In this document: positions 1-8,119 of the stretch, in pieces
Layout: every line of letters begins with the position of its first letter
How positions within the stretch are numbered: the first letter of the stretch is position 1
Source: Bisbaumannia pacifica
GTDB lineage: Bacteria > Pseudomonadota > Gammaproteobacteria > Pseudomonadales > Halomonadaceae
Length of the DNA stretch: 64,000 bases
Direction: 5' to 3'
NCBI RefSeq assembly: GCF_007989625.1
Contig: NZ_BJUK01000008.1
Location: 54,412-118,411, forward strand
Program-made: the position numbers and the translations under genes
Notes under the pieces: generated by a model
The model's input: the letters and a program-made list of their open reading frames with translations, nothing else
What the model was told of the DNA's origin: nothing
The model's database searches: none

Positions 1-288
1 CTGCAGCCTTTCGCACAGGGCATAGATATCGTTGACCCGATAGGCCAGGTGGCCGAAGTTGCGCCCCCCGGTGTACGCCTCCGGGTCCCAGTTATGGGTC
101 AGCTCGAGCATCGGCGCACGATCCTCCCGGGCCGCCAGCTCGTCCTCCGGCGCGGCCAGGAAGACCAGGGTAAAGCGTCCCTTCTCGCTCTCCTTGCGGC
201 TGATCTCGATCATGCCCAGCAGGTCGCAATAGAAGTAGAGAGACGCCTCCAGGTCGCTGACACGGACCATGGTGTGCAGGTATTGCAT
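1..288 (-). CDS. gloA: Lactoylglutathione lyase (glyoxalase I), C-terminus cut by window edge
   Basis: Glyoxalase I isomerises the hemithioacetal of methylglyoxal and glutathione to S-lactoylglutathione in the cytoplasm. The first 96 residues are present; the gene runs off the left edge. The start MQYLHTMVRV and the block NFGHLAYRV are typical of the short, nickel-type bacterial enzyme. His5, Glu62 (in MLELTHNW) and His80 line up with three of the four metal ligands; the fourth would lie outside the window. A DUF411 gene follows upstream on the same strand with a 12-base gap, so the two may be co-transcribed. The identification is secure from the conserved blocks. Confidence 0.93.
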   Translation of the reverse strand, partial: MQYLHTMVRVSDLEASLYFYCDLLGMIEISRKESEKGRFTLVFLAAPEDELAAREDRAPMLELTHNWDPEAYTGGRNFGHLAYRVNDIYALCERLQ

Positions 289-300
289 GGTGGGACTCCT

Positions 301-756
301 TTACGGCTGAATATGGCGTTGGAAGATCTCCGGGGCAGGGTCTGCGACCTGCCAGCTATAGACCGCATAGTCATCGACGCGGCCGGTCTCCATCCCCGGC
401 GAGCCATGGGGCATGCCGGGTACCGCCAGGCCGGCCACCTCGGGGCCCTCCTCCAGCAGGCGGCGGATATCGGCGGCGGGCACATGGCCCTCGATCACAT
501 AGCCGTCCACCACCGCGGTATGGCAGGAGGCGAGCCGCGGCGGCACGCCCCGGTCGATCTTGACCTGGCGCATCTCCCGGGTGTCATGCAGACGCACCTC
601 GAAGCCCTCGGCCTCCAGGTGCTCCGCCCAGGCGGTGCAACAGCCGCAGTTGGGGTCTTTCCACATCTCCACCAGCGGCCCGGCAACGGCCAGGGGCGAG
701 AGCACCAGGCCCAGCCCCGGCAGCACCAGGCGGCGTAACAGTCGTCTTGCCAACAT
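301..756 (-). CDS. DUF411 domain protein, exported, CGCC metal/thiol motif
   Basis: A 151-residue protein with an N-terminal hydrophobic segment (about residues 8-25, ending LAVAG), so probably exported or membrane anchored. The mature part begins with EMWKDPNCGCCTAW, the CxCC motif that defines the DUF411 family, followed by the family blocks CHTAVVDGYVIEGHVPA and VPGMPHGSPGME. Proteins of this family are often found near copper or silver resistance genes and are thought to bind metal, but their role is not established. Here no metal-resistance genes are adjacent; the neighbour is glyoxalase I. Length is normal for the family. Confidence 0.85.
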   Translation of the reverse strand: MLARRLLRRLVLPGLGLVLSPLAVAGPLVEMWKDPNCGCCTAWAEHLEAEGFEVRLHDTREMRQVKIDRGVPPRLASCHTAVVDGYVIEGHVPAADIRRLLEEGPEVAGLAVPGMPHGSPGMETGRVDDYAVYSWQVADPAPEIFQRHIQP

Positions 757-814
757 CGCTCGTCTCCGCTTTCAGGCACCGACGGCAGGATACCCCGCCA
801 CGACAGGAGTCACC

Positions 815-1348
815 ATGCCCCACTACTGCGACACGGCCCCCTCCCATCCCGTGCACGGGCCCTACCATGATCATGAGTATGGCTTCCCCCTCGGCGACGA
901 GGCGGAACTCTTCGAGCGGCTGGTGCTGGAGATCAATCAAGCGGGACTCTCCTGGCTCACCGTGCTCAACAAGCGCGCGGCCTTCCGGGCCGCGTTCGAG
1001 GGCTTCGCGGTCGATCGGGTCGCCGCCTATGGCGAGGCCGAACGCGCCCGGCTGCTGGCCGATGCCGGGATCATTCGCAATCGTCTCAAGGTCGAGGCGG
1101 TGATTCATAACGCCCGGGTGGTGCGCGAGCTGCGCGACTCCCACGGCGGCTTCCACGCCTGGCTGGAGGCGCATCACCCCCTGAGTCACGCCGACTGGGT
1201 CAAGCTGTTTCGCCGCACCTTCCGCTTTACCGGCCCGGAGATCGTCGGCGAGTTCCTGATGAGCAGCGGCTATCTGCCCGGCGCCCACCGGGACGACTGC
1301 CCGGTGCAGGCGCGTATCCTGGCCGCCGGCCCCGCCTGGGCCCGCTGA
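815..1348 (+). CDS. tag: DNA-3-methyladenine glycosylase I
   Basis: Base-excision repair enzyme that removes 3-methyladenine from alkylated DNA. The 177-residue product starts at the ATG preceded by GACAGGAGTCACC, a good ribosome site; longer in-frame starts upstream lack family similarity. It shows HGPYHDHEYG at residues 14-23, the block QAGLSWLTVLNKR that forms the helix-hairpin-helix region, and DAGIIRNRLKVEAVIHNA. Cys5, His18 and the C-terminal His and Cys of GAHRDDCPV correspond to the structural zinc site known in E. coli Tag. Monocistronic in appearance, divergent from the DUF411 gene. Confidence 0.95.
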   Translation: MPHYCDTAPSHPVHGPYHDHEYGFPLGDEAELFERLVLEINQAGLSWLTVLNKRAAFRAAFEGFAVDRVAAYGEAERARLLADAGIIRNRLKVEAVIHNARVVRELRDSHGGFHAWLEAHHPLSHADWVKLFRRTFRFTGPEIVGEFLMSSGYLPGAHRDDCPVQARILAAGPAWAR

Positions 1349-1408
1349 CGGGAACCCCGGCCACCGCGAGACCTCATATCGACAGGCCCGCGAGCACAGG
1401 AGCAGCAC

Positions 1409-2485
1409 ATGGATTCATTGACCCAGGCGGCCCTGGGGGCGGCGGTGGGAGGCGCGGTACTGGGGCGGCGACTGGGCCGCAAGGCGGTACTGATCGGGGC
1501 CCTGCTGGGCACCCTGCCGGACCTGGACGTGGTCCTCGACTACGGCGACGCCGTGGCCAATGTCACCGAACATCGCGGCTTCAGCCATTCGCTGTTCGTG
1601 CTGACGGGCCTCGCCAGCCTGCTGGCGCTGCTCTGTCGTCGCCTCGCCCCGGCCCGGGATATCTCCGTGGGTCGTTGGTGGGCCTTCTTTCTGCTCTGCC
1701 TGCTCACCCACCCGCTGCTGGATGCCCTGACCACCTATGGCACCCAGCTATGGTGGCCCCTGGCGGTCGCCCCCGTCGCCTATCCCATCGTCTTTATCAT
1801 CGATCCGCTCTATAGCCTGGCGCTGCTCGGCGGCCTCCTCGCCGCCCTGGCCGGTGCCCGGGTCCATCGCGCCTGCGCCTGGGGGCTGACACTCGCCGGC
1901 GCCTACCTGCTCTTCGCCGCCGGCGCCAAGCTCGCGGTGGAGCAGCGCCTGGCGCCGGTGTTGGCGGACCGGGGGCTCGAATCGGCGCCTCGGCTGGTAC
2001 AGCCGACCCCCTTCAATACCCTGCTATGGCGAGCTACGCTGATCGACGGCGACGACCACTACGAGGCCCTGGTGGGGCTGTTCGATGGCGCCGTCGAGCC
2101 GACCCTGGAGCGTTATCGCCGCGGCGTCGAGTGGCTGCCCCTGGCCCAGAGCCATCCCCGCGGCCAGCGCCTGGCCTGGTTCGCCGGTCCCTTCCTGCGC
2201 TACGAGGTTCGGGACCACCGGGGGCAGGAGACCCTGATCGCCACCGACCTGCGCCTGGGCTTCCCGGGCTTCCACCCCTTCGCCTTCAGCCTGGCGAGCC
2301 GCGCGGGCGACGCCTGGCAGCCACTGCCGGTAAGCGAGCAACTACAGGGCCCCTACCCGGCCGATGGCGACCGCCGCCAGGCCCTGGCACGCCTGGCCTC
2401 GCGGCTGCTGGGCCCGGAGCCGCCACTGTGCACCAGCCGCTTCGTGGCCGCCGAGTGGCTCGTCGAGGCCCCGAGCCACTGCTAG
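1409..2485 (+). CDS. YdjM-like membrane-bound metal-dependent hydrolase
   Basis: A 358-residue protein of the YdjM/DUF457 family, integral inner-membrane proteins annotated as metal-dependent hydrolases; in E. coli ydjM is a LexA-regulated SOS gene, but the reaction is unknown. The family motifs are clear: MDSLTQAALGAAVG at the start, GTLPDLDVVLDYGD (residues 34-47) and EHRGFSHSLF (54-63), with the Asp and His residues thought to bind metal, then LCLLTHPLLDALTTYGT. Several hydrophobic segments follow, then a soluble tail of about 150 residues. It follows tag by 60 bases on the same strand, so the two may form an alkylation/SOS-related pair. No LexA box was recognised. Confidence 0.85.
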   Translation: MDSLTQAALGAAVGGAVLGRRLGRKAVLIGALLGTLPDLDVVLDYGDAVANVTEHRGFSHSLFVLTGLASLLALLCRRLAPARDISVGRWWAFFLLCLLTHPLLDALTTYGTQLWWPLAVAPVAYPIVFIIDPLYSLALLGGLLAALAGARVHRACAWGLTLAGAYLLFAAGAKLAVEQRLAPVLADRGLESAPRLVQPTPFNTLLWRATLIDGDDHYEALVGLFDGAVEPTLERYRRGVEWLPLAQSHPRGQRLAWFAGPFLRYEVRDHRGQETLIATDLRLGFPGFHPFAFSLASRAGDAWQPLPVSEQLQGPYPADGDRRQALARLASRLLGPEPPLCTSRFVAAEWLVEAPSHC

Positions 2486-2503
2486 CCTCGAGCCCCCACA
2501 AAA

Positions 2504-2533
2504 ACGGCGCCCCCGATTCCTCGGGGGCGCCGT
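2504..2533 (-). terminator. Rho-independent terminator of azoR (bidirectional possible)
   Basis: Perfect 13-base-pair stem (2504-2516 with 2521-2533) with a 4-base loop, followed in the minus direction by TTTT. It lies just past the azoR stop codon and 18 bases past the stop of the convergent ydjM-like gene, so it may serve both. Confidence 0.85.
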
Positions 2534-2555
2534 GTCTCATGGGAGGTAATGGGGT

Positions 2556-3152
2556 TTAGAGCTGGGCGACCCACTGCTCGATGGCCGTCTTCGCCTCGCC
2601 CATAGCGGCCTCCTGGTGGCCCATATTGAGGCCCTCGGCGAAGATGCTGTCCACCTCGGAGATGCCGATCATGCCGAGCATCGCCTTGAGATGCGGGGTC
2701 TGGGTGTCCATGGGCGTCCCGACGTACTGGCCGCCCCGGGCCAACAACAGCAGGGCACGCTTGCCTTCCACTAGGCCTTGGGGACCGTTCTCGGTGTAAC
2801 GGAAGGTGACCCCGGCGCGCATCACCCGATCGAACCAGGCCTTGAGCTGGCTGGGTACCCCGAAGTTGTACATGGGCACCGCCAGCACCACCTGGTCATG
2901 GGCATTGAGCTCCTCGATCAGCGCATCGGAGCGGGCCGCCAGGGCCTGCTGCTCGGCGCTGCGCTCGGCGGCATCCACCTGCCAGCTACCCAGCTCGGCG
3001 AGGCCCAGGTGGGGCAGGTCATCGGCCACCAGGTCGCGGCGAGTCACGCTGAGGTCGTCGCGGCGAGCCGCTTGGGCGACCAGGTGGTCGGCCAGGGCCT
3101 GGGAGTTGCCGCCGAGGATGGAGCTGGTGATAACGAGGATCTTGGTGGTCAT
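2556..3152 (-). CDS. azoR: FMN-dependent NADH-azoreductase
   Basis: A 198-residue flavodoxin-fold quinone and azo-dye reductase of the AzoR family; it reduces quinones and azo compounds with NADH and FMN in the cytoplasm. Seen: the FMN phosphate loop TSSILGGNSQA at residues 9-19, the core VLAVPMYNFGVPSQLKAWFDRV, the block TFRYTENGPQGLVEGK and RGGQYVG. Length matches E. coli AzoR (201). The gene stands alone, with an AT-rich upstream stretch (3200-3245) and a strong terminator downstream. Confidence 0.95.
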   Translation of the reverse strand: MTTKILVITSSILGGNSQALADHLVAQAARRDDLSVTRRDLVADDLPHLGLAELGSWQVDAAERSAEQQALAARSDALIEELNAHDQVVLAVPMYNFGVPSQLKAWFDRVMRAGVTFRYTENGPQGLVEGKRALLLLARGGQYVGTPMDTQTPHLKAMLGMIGISEVDSIFAEGLNMGHQEAAMGEAKTAIEQWVAQL

Positions 3153-3244
3153 GGCGATTCTCCTGATCGAAGGGACAACGGGTCATGGACCGTTGCTGAG
3201 CTAATGATCGCCATTTTAAATGTATTTTTTGAGATGATAAGCGC

Positions 3245-3287
3245 AAAAAAACGCGGCAACCTTTCTAAAAAATAAAAGGATTGCCGC
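3245..3287 (-). terminator. Rho-independent terminator of the MliC lipoprotein gene
   Basis: Stem GCGGCAA/TTGCCGC (3253-3259 with 3281-3287), extended inward by CCTTT/AAAGG with a one-base bulge, followed in the minus direction by seven Ts. It ends the upstream lipoprotein transcript just before the azoR promoter region. Confidence 0.85.
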
Positions 3288-3305
3288 CTTGCCTCGACAC
3301 ACCGC

Positions 3306-4073
3306 TCAGGGGGCGATGCCCTGGCCGCAGCCCCGGTACTGACGCCCCCCGAGCTCCAGGGTGACCCTGGCCGGGAAGGGCTCGCCGCTCATGTCATCGA
3401 AGCAGGCCCGGGCCTCCAGGGTCAGGGTAAAGGGGGTATCGGCACGGCCACTGGCCAGTACCATCCGGCCGGCGTCGTTATCGATCTCGGTAACCCGGTA
3501 AGGCAGGCTCAGCTCACGCTGGCCATAGTCCAGGGTCAGGTCCAGCTCCGGCACGTCATGGGCCAGGCTCACCGCCCAGCCCGGCTCGTTGCCGCGTCCG
3601 TGGAACATCACCCCGGGGCGCTGCTCCCGGGTCAGGGCCCGCCGGGCGATATCGCCGCGACACTCCAGGCGGCCATGGTCGCTCTCCACCAGGGCGGTAT
3701 CGCCGCGATTCCAGAAGCTCAGCCCCGCCTGCTCGTAGCGGGCGCCGGAGGCCACCACCGCCGGAGTCAGGCGATAGCCGCCATGGGCCGACCAGAGGCG
3801 CAGTTCTTCCTCACCGAAGGCGGCCACCAGGTCCTGGGCCGGGGTGCAGCGCCAGGCGATAAACTCCTCGGCATCGCCGGGAAAGAGCGCCGAGGGCAAC
3901 AGCGGCGCCGTGGGCCGTACCTGGGTAGCGTCTTCCGCCGCGACCGGGGCGCCGTCGATGCCGGGGCGGCTCTCCACCACGGGCCGCTCCGCGGGCGCCA
4001 CGGCACAGCCGGCCAGGGCCAGTAGGCTTCCCAGCCACAGCGAACCACGCAGGATAGGGGGGATGCGGGACAT
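3306..4073 (-). CDS. Lipoprotein with MliC-like and COG3650-like domains
   Basis: A 255-residue outer-membrane or periplasmic lipoprotein. The chosen start MSRIPPILRG gives a standard lipoprotein signal with lipobox LALAGC; the longer start would put 13 extra residues before it. After a Pro/Ala-rich linker, the first domain (about residues 80-140) has AWRCTP, GARYEQAGLSFWNRGDTA and LECRG, the pattern of MliC/PliC inhibitors of C-type lysozyme. The second domain (about 145-255) begins PGVMFHGRGNEPGWAV, typical of COG3650 proteins, with Cys residues near the end (ACFDD, YRGCGQG). Protection against host lysozyme or a cell-envelope role is inferred from the family only. Confidence 0.8.
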   Translation of the reverse strand: MSRIPPILRGSLWLGSLLALAGCAVAPAERPVVESRPGIDGAPVAAEDATQVRPTAPLLPSALFPGDAEEFIAWRCTPAQDLVAAFGEEELRLWSAHGGYRLTPAVVASGARYEQAGLSFWNRGDTALVESDHGRLECRGDIARRALTREQRPGVMFHGRGNEPGWAVSLAHDVPELDLTLDYGQRELSLPYRVTEIDNDAGRMVLASGRADTPFTLTLEARACFDDMSGEPFPARVTLELGGRQYRGCGQGIAP

Positions 4074-4339
4074 GCGAACTCCTTGCAACGTCTGAGACTC
4101 CGCCACCAGCATATCAGGCGCCGGGGCCCTTGGCCCCAGGGTAGCCCCGGGCCAGTTCCTCCTCGGCGCCGCTCCGTGGATAGCCCAGGGGATGTGTCAG
4201 CGCCATATCTATTCCCTAGAGATATTAAAAACCTTTTTTATGGTATTAATCACTATAAGCATGGAGGAAAGTCTGGCTGGCCAAGATAAGTGAATCAAAC
4301 TAAATTAATTAATCATTAAAGTGAAATAAGCTCATACTC
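4074..4339. promoter_or_regulatory. AT-rich intergenic region between lipoprotein gene and metR
   Basis: Divergent promoter region. The right half (about 4205-4335) is strongly AT-rich, with runs such as AATTAATTAATCATTAAA close to the metR start. Several -10-like hexamers are possible and none can be singled out. No canonical MetR site (TGAA-N5-TTCA) was found. Confidence 0.5.
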
Positions 4340-5254
4340 ATGCTGGAACTGCGACACCTACGCACCCTGGTCGCCTTGCGCGATGCCGGTTCCCTGGTGG
4401 AAGCCGCCGAACGCGTGCATCTGACCCAGTCGGCCCTCTCCCACCAGATCAAGGACCTGGAGGAACGCCTGGGTAACCCCCTCTTCCTGCGCAAGACCCG
4501 TCCGGTGGAGTTCACCCGCGCCGGCCAGCGCCTGCTGGCGCTGGCCGAGCAGGTGCTGCCGCAGGTGCGCATGGCCGAGCGCGACCTGGCGCGCCTCGCC
4601 GGCAACGAGCAGGGCCGCCTGCATATGGCCATCGAATGCCATAGCTGCTTCCAGTGGCTGATGCCCACCATCGACCACTTCCGCGATCACTGGCCGGAAG
4701 TCGAGGTGGACATTCCCAGCGGCCACAACTTCGACCCGCTGCCCGCCCTGGCCCGGGAGCAGCTCGACCTGGTGATCACCGCCGACCCCCAGCCCCTGCC
4801 GGGGGTCTTTTATGAACCGCTGTTCCGCTACCAGGGTCTCCTGGCGGTGGCCAAGCAGCACCCCTTCGCCGAACGCCCCTATGTGCTGCCCCAGGACCTG
4901 GCCGAGGAGACCCTGATCATCTACCCGGTGGAGCAGGGACGCCTGGATGTCTTCACCCAGTTCCTCGACCCTGCCGGGGTCAAGCCCAAGGAGGTACGCA
5001 CCGCCGAGCTGACCATCATGATGATGCAGCTGGTGGCCAGCGGCCGCGGCGTCTGTGCGCTACCCAACTGGGCGCTCACCGAGTACCTGGAGCGGGACTA
5101 CGTGCGAGGCGTGGCGCTGGGTGACGGCGGCGTCTGGAGCACCCTCTTCGCGGCGATCCGCGAAGAGAACCGCGATGCCCCCTGGATGGAGGACTTCCTG
5201 CGCACCGCCCGGGAGACCTCCTTCGCGGTACTGGAGGGCATCAAGCCGGCCTAA
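4340..5254 (+). CDS. metR: MetR-like LysR transcriptional regulator
   Basis: A 304-residue LysR regulator. The helix-turn-helix is at residues 1-60 (LVEAAERVHLTQSALSHQIKDLEERLG). The effector domain contains IECHSCFQWLMPTIDHFRDHWPEVEVD, a block typical of MetR, the homocysteine-responsive activator of metE/metH and related methionine genes, and the block LTIMMMQLVASGRGVCALPNWAL matches the same subgroup. No methionine gene is adjacent, so its target must lie elsewhere. The upstream lipoprotein gene is divergent and could also be under its control, though no site supports this. Confidence 0.88.
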   Translation: MLELRHLRTLVALRDAGSLVEAAERVHLTQSALSHQIKDLEERLGNPLFLRKTRPVEFTRAGQRLLALAEQVLPQVRMAERDLARLAGNEQGRLHMAIECHSCFQWLMPTIDHFRDHWPEVEVDIPSGHNFDPLPALAREQLDLVITADPQPLPGVFYEPLFRYQGLLAVAKQHPFAERPYVLPQDLAEETLIIYPVEQGRLDVFTQFLDPAGVKPKEVRTAELTIMMMQLVASGRGVCALPNWALTEYLERDYVRGVALGDGGVWSTLFAAIREENRDAPWMEDFLRTARETSFAVLEGIKPA

Positions 5255-5337
5255 AGAGCGGCCAAAGCACGCGCCGCCGAACGTGGTAGAGAGTAATGGA
5301 GAGCGGCTATCGTCCACGGCACGAAGCGCAAGAGGAC

Positions 5338-6963
5338 TCAGCGGCGTTCCAGGGGCAATAATAGGCTAAAGCGGGCGCCGCCCAGATGCGGACTGTCGTC
5401 CACCGCCACGCTGCCACCATGCCAGGCCATCACCTTCTGAACGATGGAGAGCCCCAGGCCATAGCCGCCGGAGCGGCGGGTGCGACTGTCGTCGAGGCGG
5501 GCGAAGGGCTTGAAGATCCCCTCCCGGGCCCGCACAGGTACCCCGGGACCGTCATCCTCCACATCGATACGCAGCGCCCAGGGTTCCTGGGTCAGGCGTA
5601 CCTCGACCCGGCCGTTGGCGTGGCGACAGGCATTGGCCACCAGGTTCTGCAGGGCGCGCTGCAGATAGCGCGGATCGGCCTGGGCCTCCACCGGGGAGCC
5701 GGGCACCAGCAGCAGGTCGAGGTCCCCATGCAGCGGCGCCAGGGCCTCCACCACCCGTTGCGCCATCTCCCGGCAATCCAGGCTCTCGAAGCTGAGTACC
5801 TGCCCCTGAGCGGGGTCGCCCCCCAGGCGCGCATAGGTGAGGATCTCGTCCACCAGGGCATCGAGTTCCTCGATATCGGCATCGATGCCCTGCAGCTGGC
5901 GGCGAATGCCGCCATCCTCGGTCATGTCCTCGACCATCTGCACCGCGAAGCGGATGCGTGCCACCGGGGTGCGTAGCTCATGGGAGACGGCGCGAATCAT
6001 CTCCTGCTGGGTGCGCAGCAGCGACTGCACCCGGGCCGCCATGCCATTGAAGGCCATGCCCAGGCGTCCCAGGAAATCGCCGCTCTCCACCTTGACCCGG
6101 GTATCCAGATGGCCGGCGGCGATCCGCGTCGCCGCCTGCTCCAGCCCCGCCATCCGCGACTCCAGGCCGCGCACGATCAAGTAGATGCTGGCCGCCAGTC
6201 CCATCAGCAGCACACCGATCAGCAGCAGGGCCAGGCTCATCGGCATGGGCTCGAAGGCCTCCATGGGCCCTACCTCCAGCCACTGGCCCTGGCCGGCCTC
6301 GCCGCCGGGCAGCGGCAGATAGAGGGAGATGGCCCAGCGCTGGGGCAGCAGGCGAATGGTCACCTCCGCCTCCTGAAGGCGCGACGGCGGCGCCTGGGCC
6401 CAGCCCTCGGGGGGCCTGTCGCCGAGGCTGACCGGCAGGGCCGTCTCGGCCAGCAGGCTCAGCCGGGCCTCACGCTCACTGGGAGAGGCCTGGTTCAGCC
6501 AGCGTCCCAGCTCCACCGCCAGGCCACGTAGCTGCTGCTCGTTGAGGCTGTCGAGCTCCGCCACCATCAGGCTCGCGTGGTCGGGCAGCTGGCGGCGCAA
6601 CAGCCAGCCTTGCCCCGCCCTTGGCTCCACCAGGGTCTGGCCCTCGTCGAGGCGGGTGCGTTCGAAGTAATTGAGCGGCAGAGTCGCGATAGGCGCCACC
6701 GACAACCGGATATCCAGCTCCCGGGAACGCTGTACCAGCCAGGCGTCCCGGACCGCCTCGGGCAGGCTGGCATAGCGATGGGTCAAGACCAGCATGGGAG
6801 CGCTGGCCAACCGCTCCCGGTAGTGCTCGCGGCGCACCTGATCGATCACCGCGAAGCTCCCCAGGGCCAGGCCACCGATCACCACCAGGGCCAGGGCCAG
6901 CAGGGCATAGACCCGCAGGAAGGTGCTGTCGGCCAGGGGCCGGGGCAGGAGACGGGTCGGCAT
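5338..6963 (-). CDS. rstB: RstB-like sensor histidine kinase
   Basis: A 541-residue inner-membrane sensor kinase, the partner of the response regulator just upstream. Layout: first membrane helix at about 15-40, periplasmic sensor region to about 230, second helix at about 240-265, HAMP at 266-320 (ending GRLGMAFNGMAARVQSLLRTQQEMIRA), the dimerisation helix with phospho-His in AVSHELRTPVARIR, then HATPase boxes N (LVANACRHA), D/F (VEDDGPGVP), G1 and G2 (GGYGLGLSIVQKV). It is longer than E. coli RstB (433) because of its larger periplasmic part. Its ATG overlaps the rstA stop by one base (TGATG), so translation is coupled. The stimulus is unknown. Confidence 0.88.
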   Translation of the reverse strand: MPTRLLPRPLADSTFLRVYALLALALVVIGGLALGSFAVIDQVRREHYRERLASAPMLVLTHRYASLPEAVRDAWLVQRSRELDIRLSVAPIATLPLNYFERTRLDEGQTLVEPRAGQGWLLRRQLPDHASLMVAELDSLNEQQLRGLAVELGRWLNQASPSEREARLSLLAETALPVSLGDRPPEGWAQAPPSRLQEAEVTIRLLPQRWAISLYLPLPGGEAGQGQWLEVGPMEAFEPMPMSLALLLIGVLLMGLAASIYLIVRGLESRMAGLEQAATRIAAGHLDTRVKVESGDFLGRLGMAFNGMAARVQSLLRTQQEMIRAVSHELRTPVARIRFAVQMVEDMTEDGGIRRQLQGIDADIEELDALVDEILTYARLGGDPAQGQVLSFESLDCREMAQRVVEALAPLHGDLDLLLVPGSPVEAQADPRYLQRALQNLVANACRHANGRVEVRLTQEPWALRIDVEDDGPGVPVRAREGIFKPFARLDDSRTRRSGGYGLGLSIVQKVMAWHGGSVAVDDSPHLGGARFSLLLPLERR

Positions 6964-7682
6964 CAGCCGTCCTTGACGAAGAGGTAGCCCTTGCTGCGAA
7001 CCGTCTTGATGCGATGCGGCTGGTTGGGGTCATCACCGATCTTGGGGCGGATCCGCGAGACCCGCACGTCGATGGAACGGTCCTGACCGTCATACTTGAT
7101 GCCGCGCAGCTGGGCGAAGATCTCCTCCCGGGTCAGCACCCGCCCGGCATTGCTGGCCAGTAACCAGAGCAGATCGAACTCGGCGCTGGTCAGGTCGATG
7201 CGCTCGCCGTTCAGCCAGGCCTCCCGGGTGGCGCTGTCGATGGCCAGGTCGCGGAAGCGCAGCTGCGCCTCGCCGCTCGCCTCGCTGGCCTCGGCGCGGC
7301 GCAGCAGGGCACGCATGCGCGCCAGCAGCACCCGCGGCTGCACCGGCTTGGGCACATAGTCGTCGGCGCCCATCTCCAGGCCCAACACCTGATCCATGTC
7401 ATCGGTGCGGGCGGTCAGCATCAGGATGGGGCCCTGATAATCGCCGCGCACCCGGCGGCAGATCGACAGCCCATCCTCCCCGGGCAGCATCAGGTCCAGG
7501 ATCACCAGGTCCGGCTGCAGCTCGAGAATCCGCGCCACCCCCTTGGCGCCATCGGCCTCGACGCTGACGCGGAAGCCATTGGCCTCCAGATAGTCGCGTG
7601 TCAGATCGGCGAGACGCTCATCGTCTTCGACGATCAACACATGTTCCCGGTCGCTGCTTGTCACGCTGCCATCCACTCCCAT
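6963..7682 (-). CDS. rstA: RstA-like OmpR-family response regulator
   Basis: A 239-residue response regulator, the same length as E. coli RstA. The receiver domain (residues 14-125) has the acidic pair EDD, the phospho-acceptor Asp in DLVILDLMLPGEDG, the Thr in MLTARTDD and the Lys in VPKPVQP. The C-terminal winged helix (about 140-239) ends RSIDVRVSRIRPKIGDDPNQ and IKTVRSKGYLFV. The gene leads a two-gene operon with rstB. About 90-110 bases upstream of the start is an inverted repeat TTTTCGT-N14-ACGAAAA (7771-7798), a possible operator; it does not resemble the E. coli RstA box. Confidence 0.9.
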   Translation of the reverse strand: MGVDGSVTSSDREHVLIVEDDERLADLTRDYLEANGFRVSVEADGAKGVARILELQPDLVILDLMLPGEDGLSICRRVRGDYQGPILMLTARTDDMDQVLGLEMGADDYVPKPVQPRVLLARMRALLRRAEASEASGEAQLRFRDLAIDSATREAWLNGERIDLTSAEFDLLWLLASNAGRVLTREEIFAQLRGIKYDGQDRSIDVRVSRIRPKIGDDPNQPHRIKTVRSKGYLFVKDG

Positions 7683-7770
7683 GAGTGCGTTTCCTTGTTC
7701 ATATGAGTCCCCCCTTGTGGCGACTGGCCGTCCGAGGTCGCTCCGACCCTAGGTTATCTCATGTGGCGCA

Positions 7771-7798
7771 TTTTCGTCGCCATTACCGGTAACGAAAA
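7771..7798. promoter_or_regulatory. Inverted repeat upstream of rstA
   Basis: Perfect 7-base arms TTTTCGT and ACGAAAA separated by 14 bases, in the intergenic region between rstA and nrdA. A regulator-binding role is only inferred from its position. Confidence 0.35.
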
Positions 7799-7912
7799 CG
7801 TCGAAGACGGAAGATAATAAGGGTTATCTGAATCAATCGCGAAACCGCACCCCGGTGCCTCCCTCGCCGCCTCTGCCAACCGCCCCCAGAAGAGTCACAA
7901 GATACGCACAAG

Positions 7913-7921
7913 TTATCCACT
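7913..7921 (+). promoter_or_regulatory. DnaA-box-like site upstream of nrdA
   Basis: TTATCCACT differs at one base from the DnaA consensus TTATNCACA and lies at the upstream edge of the predicted nrdA promoter. DnaA is known to regulate nrdAB in E. coli, so a cell-cycle link here is plausible. Confidence 0.5.
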
Positions 7922-7949
7922 TGATGAAAGCCACGGAGCACACTATCTT
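7921..7949 (+). promoter_or_regulatory. Predicted sigma-70 promoter of nrdAB
   Basis: TTGATG (7921-7926) and TATCTT (7944-7949) are spaced by 17 bases. The -10 lies inside the first NrdR box. The transcript leader would be about 165 bases and contains a GC-rich hairpin CGCCCC/GGGGCG at 8014-8029. Confidence 0.55.
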
Positions 7950-7984
7950 GTGCTCACCGACTGACTCGCCACAAGATGGTGTGC
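7937..7984. promoter_or_regulatory. Tandem NrdR boxes of the nrdAB promoter
   Basis: Box 1 is CACACTATCTTGTG (7939-7952), inside an 18-base imperfect palindrome with AGCACA/TGTGCT arms; box 2 is CACAAGATGGTGTG (7970-7983). Their centres are 31 bases apart, three helical turns, which is the known arrangement for NrdR, the ATP/dATP-sensing repressor of ribonucleotide reductase genes. Box 1 overlaps the -10 element and box 2 lies just downstream. The nrdR gene itself is not in the window. Confidence 0.85.
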
Positions 7985-8119
7985 CCCTAGCAATTCCGGG
8001 CACCACTGTCAAACGCCCCGCTCGGGGCGCCAACGACGCCGCTTCCCGCGGGTTTTCAACGCACGGCGTCGACGCGACTTCGCTTCATCCACCAACCATC
8101 GTCAGGGATACACGGCGCC

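Noticed and set aside
7896..7921. Origin of replication because of a DnaA-like box
   Set aside because: Only one imperfect box, no AT-rich unwinding element, no dnaA or gidA nearby; it fits nrd regulation.
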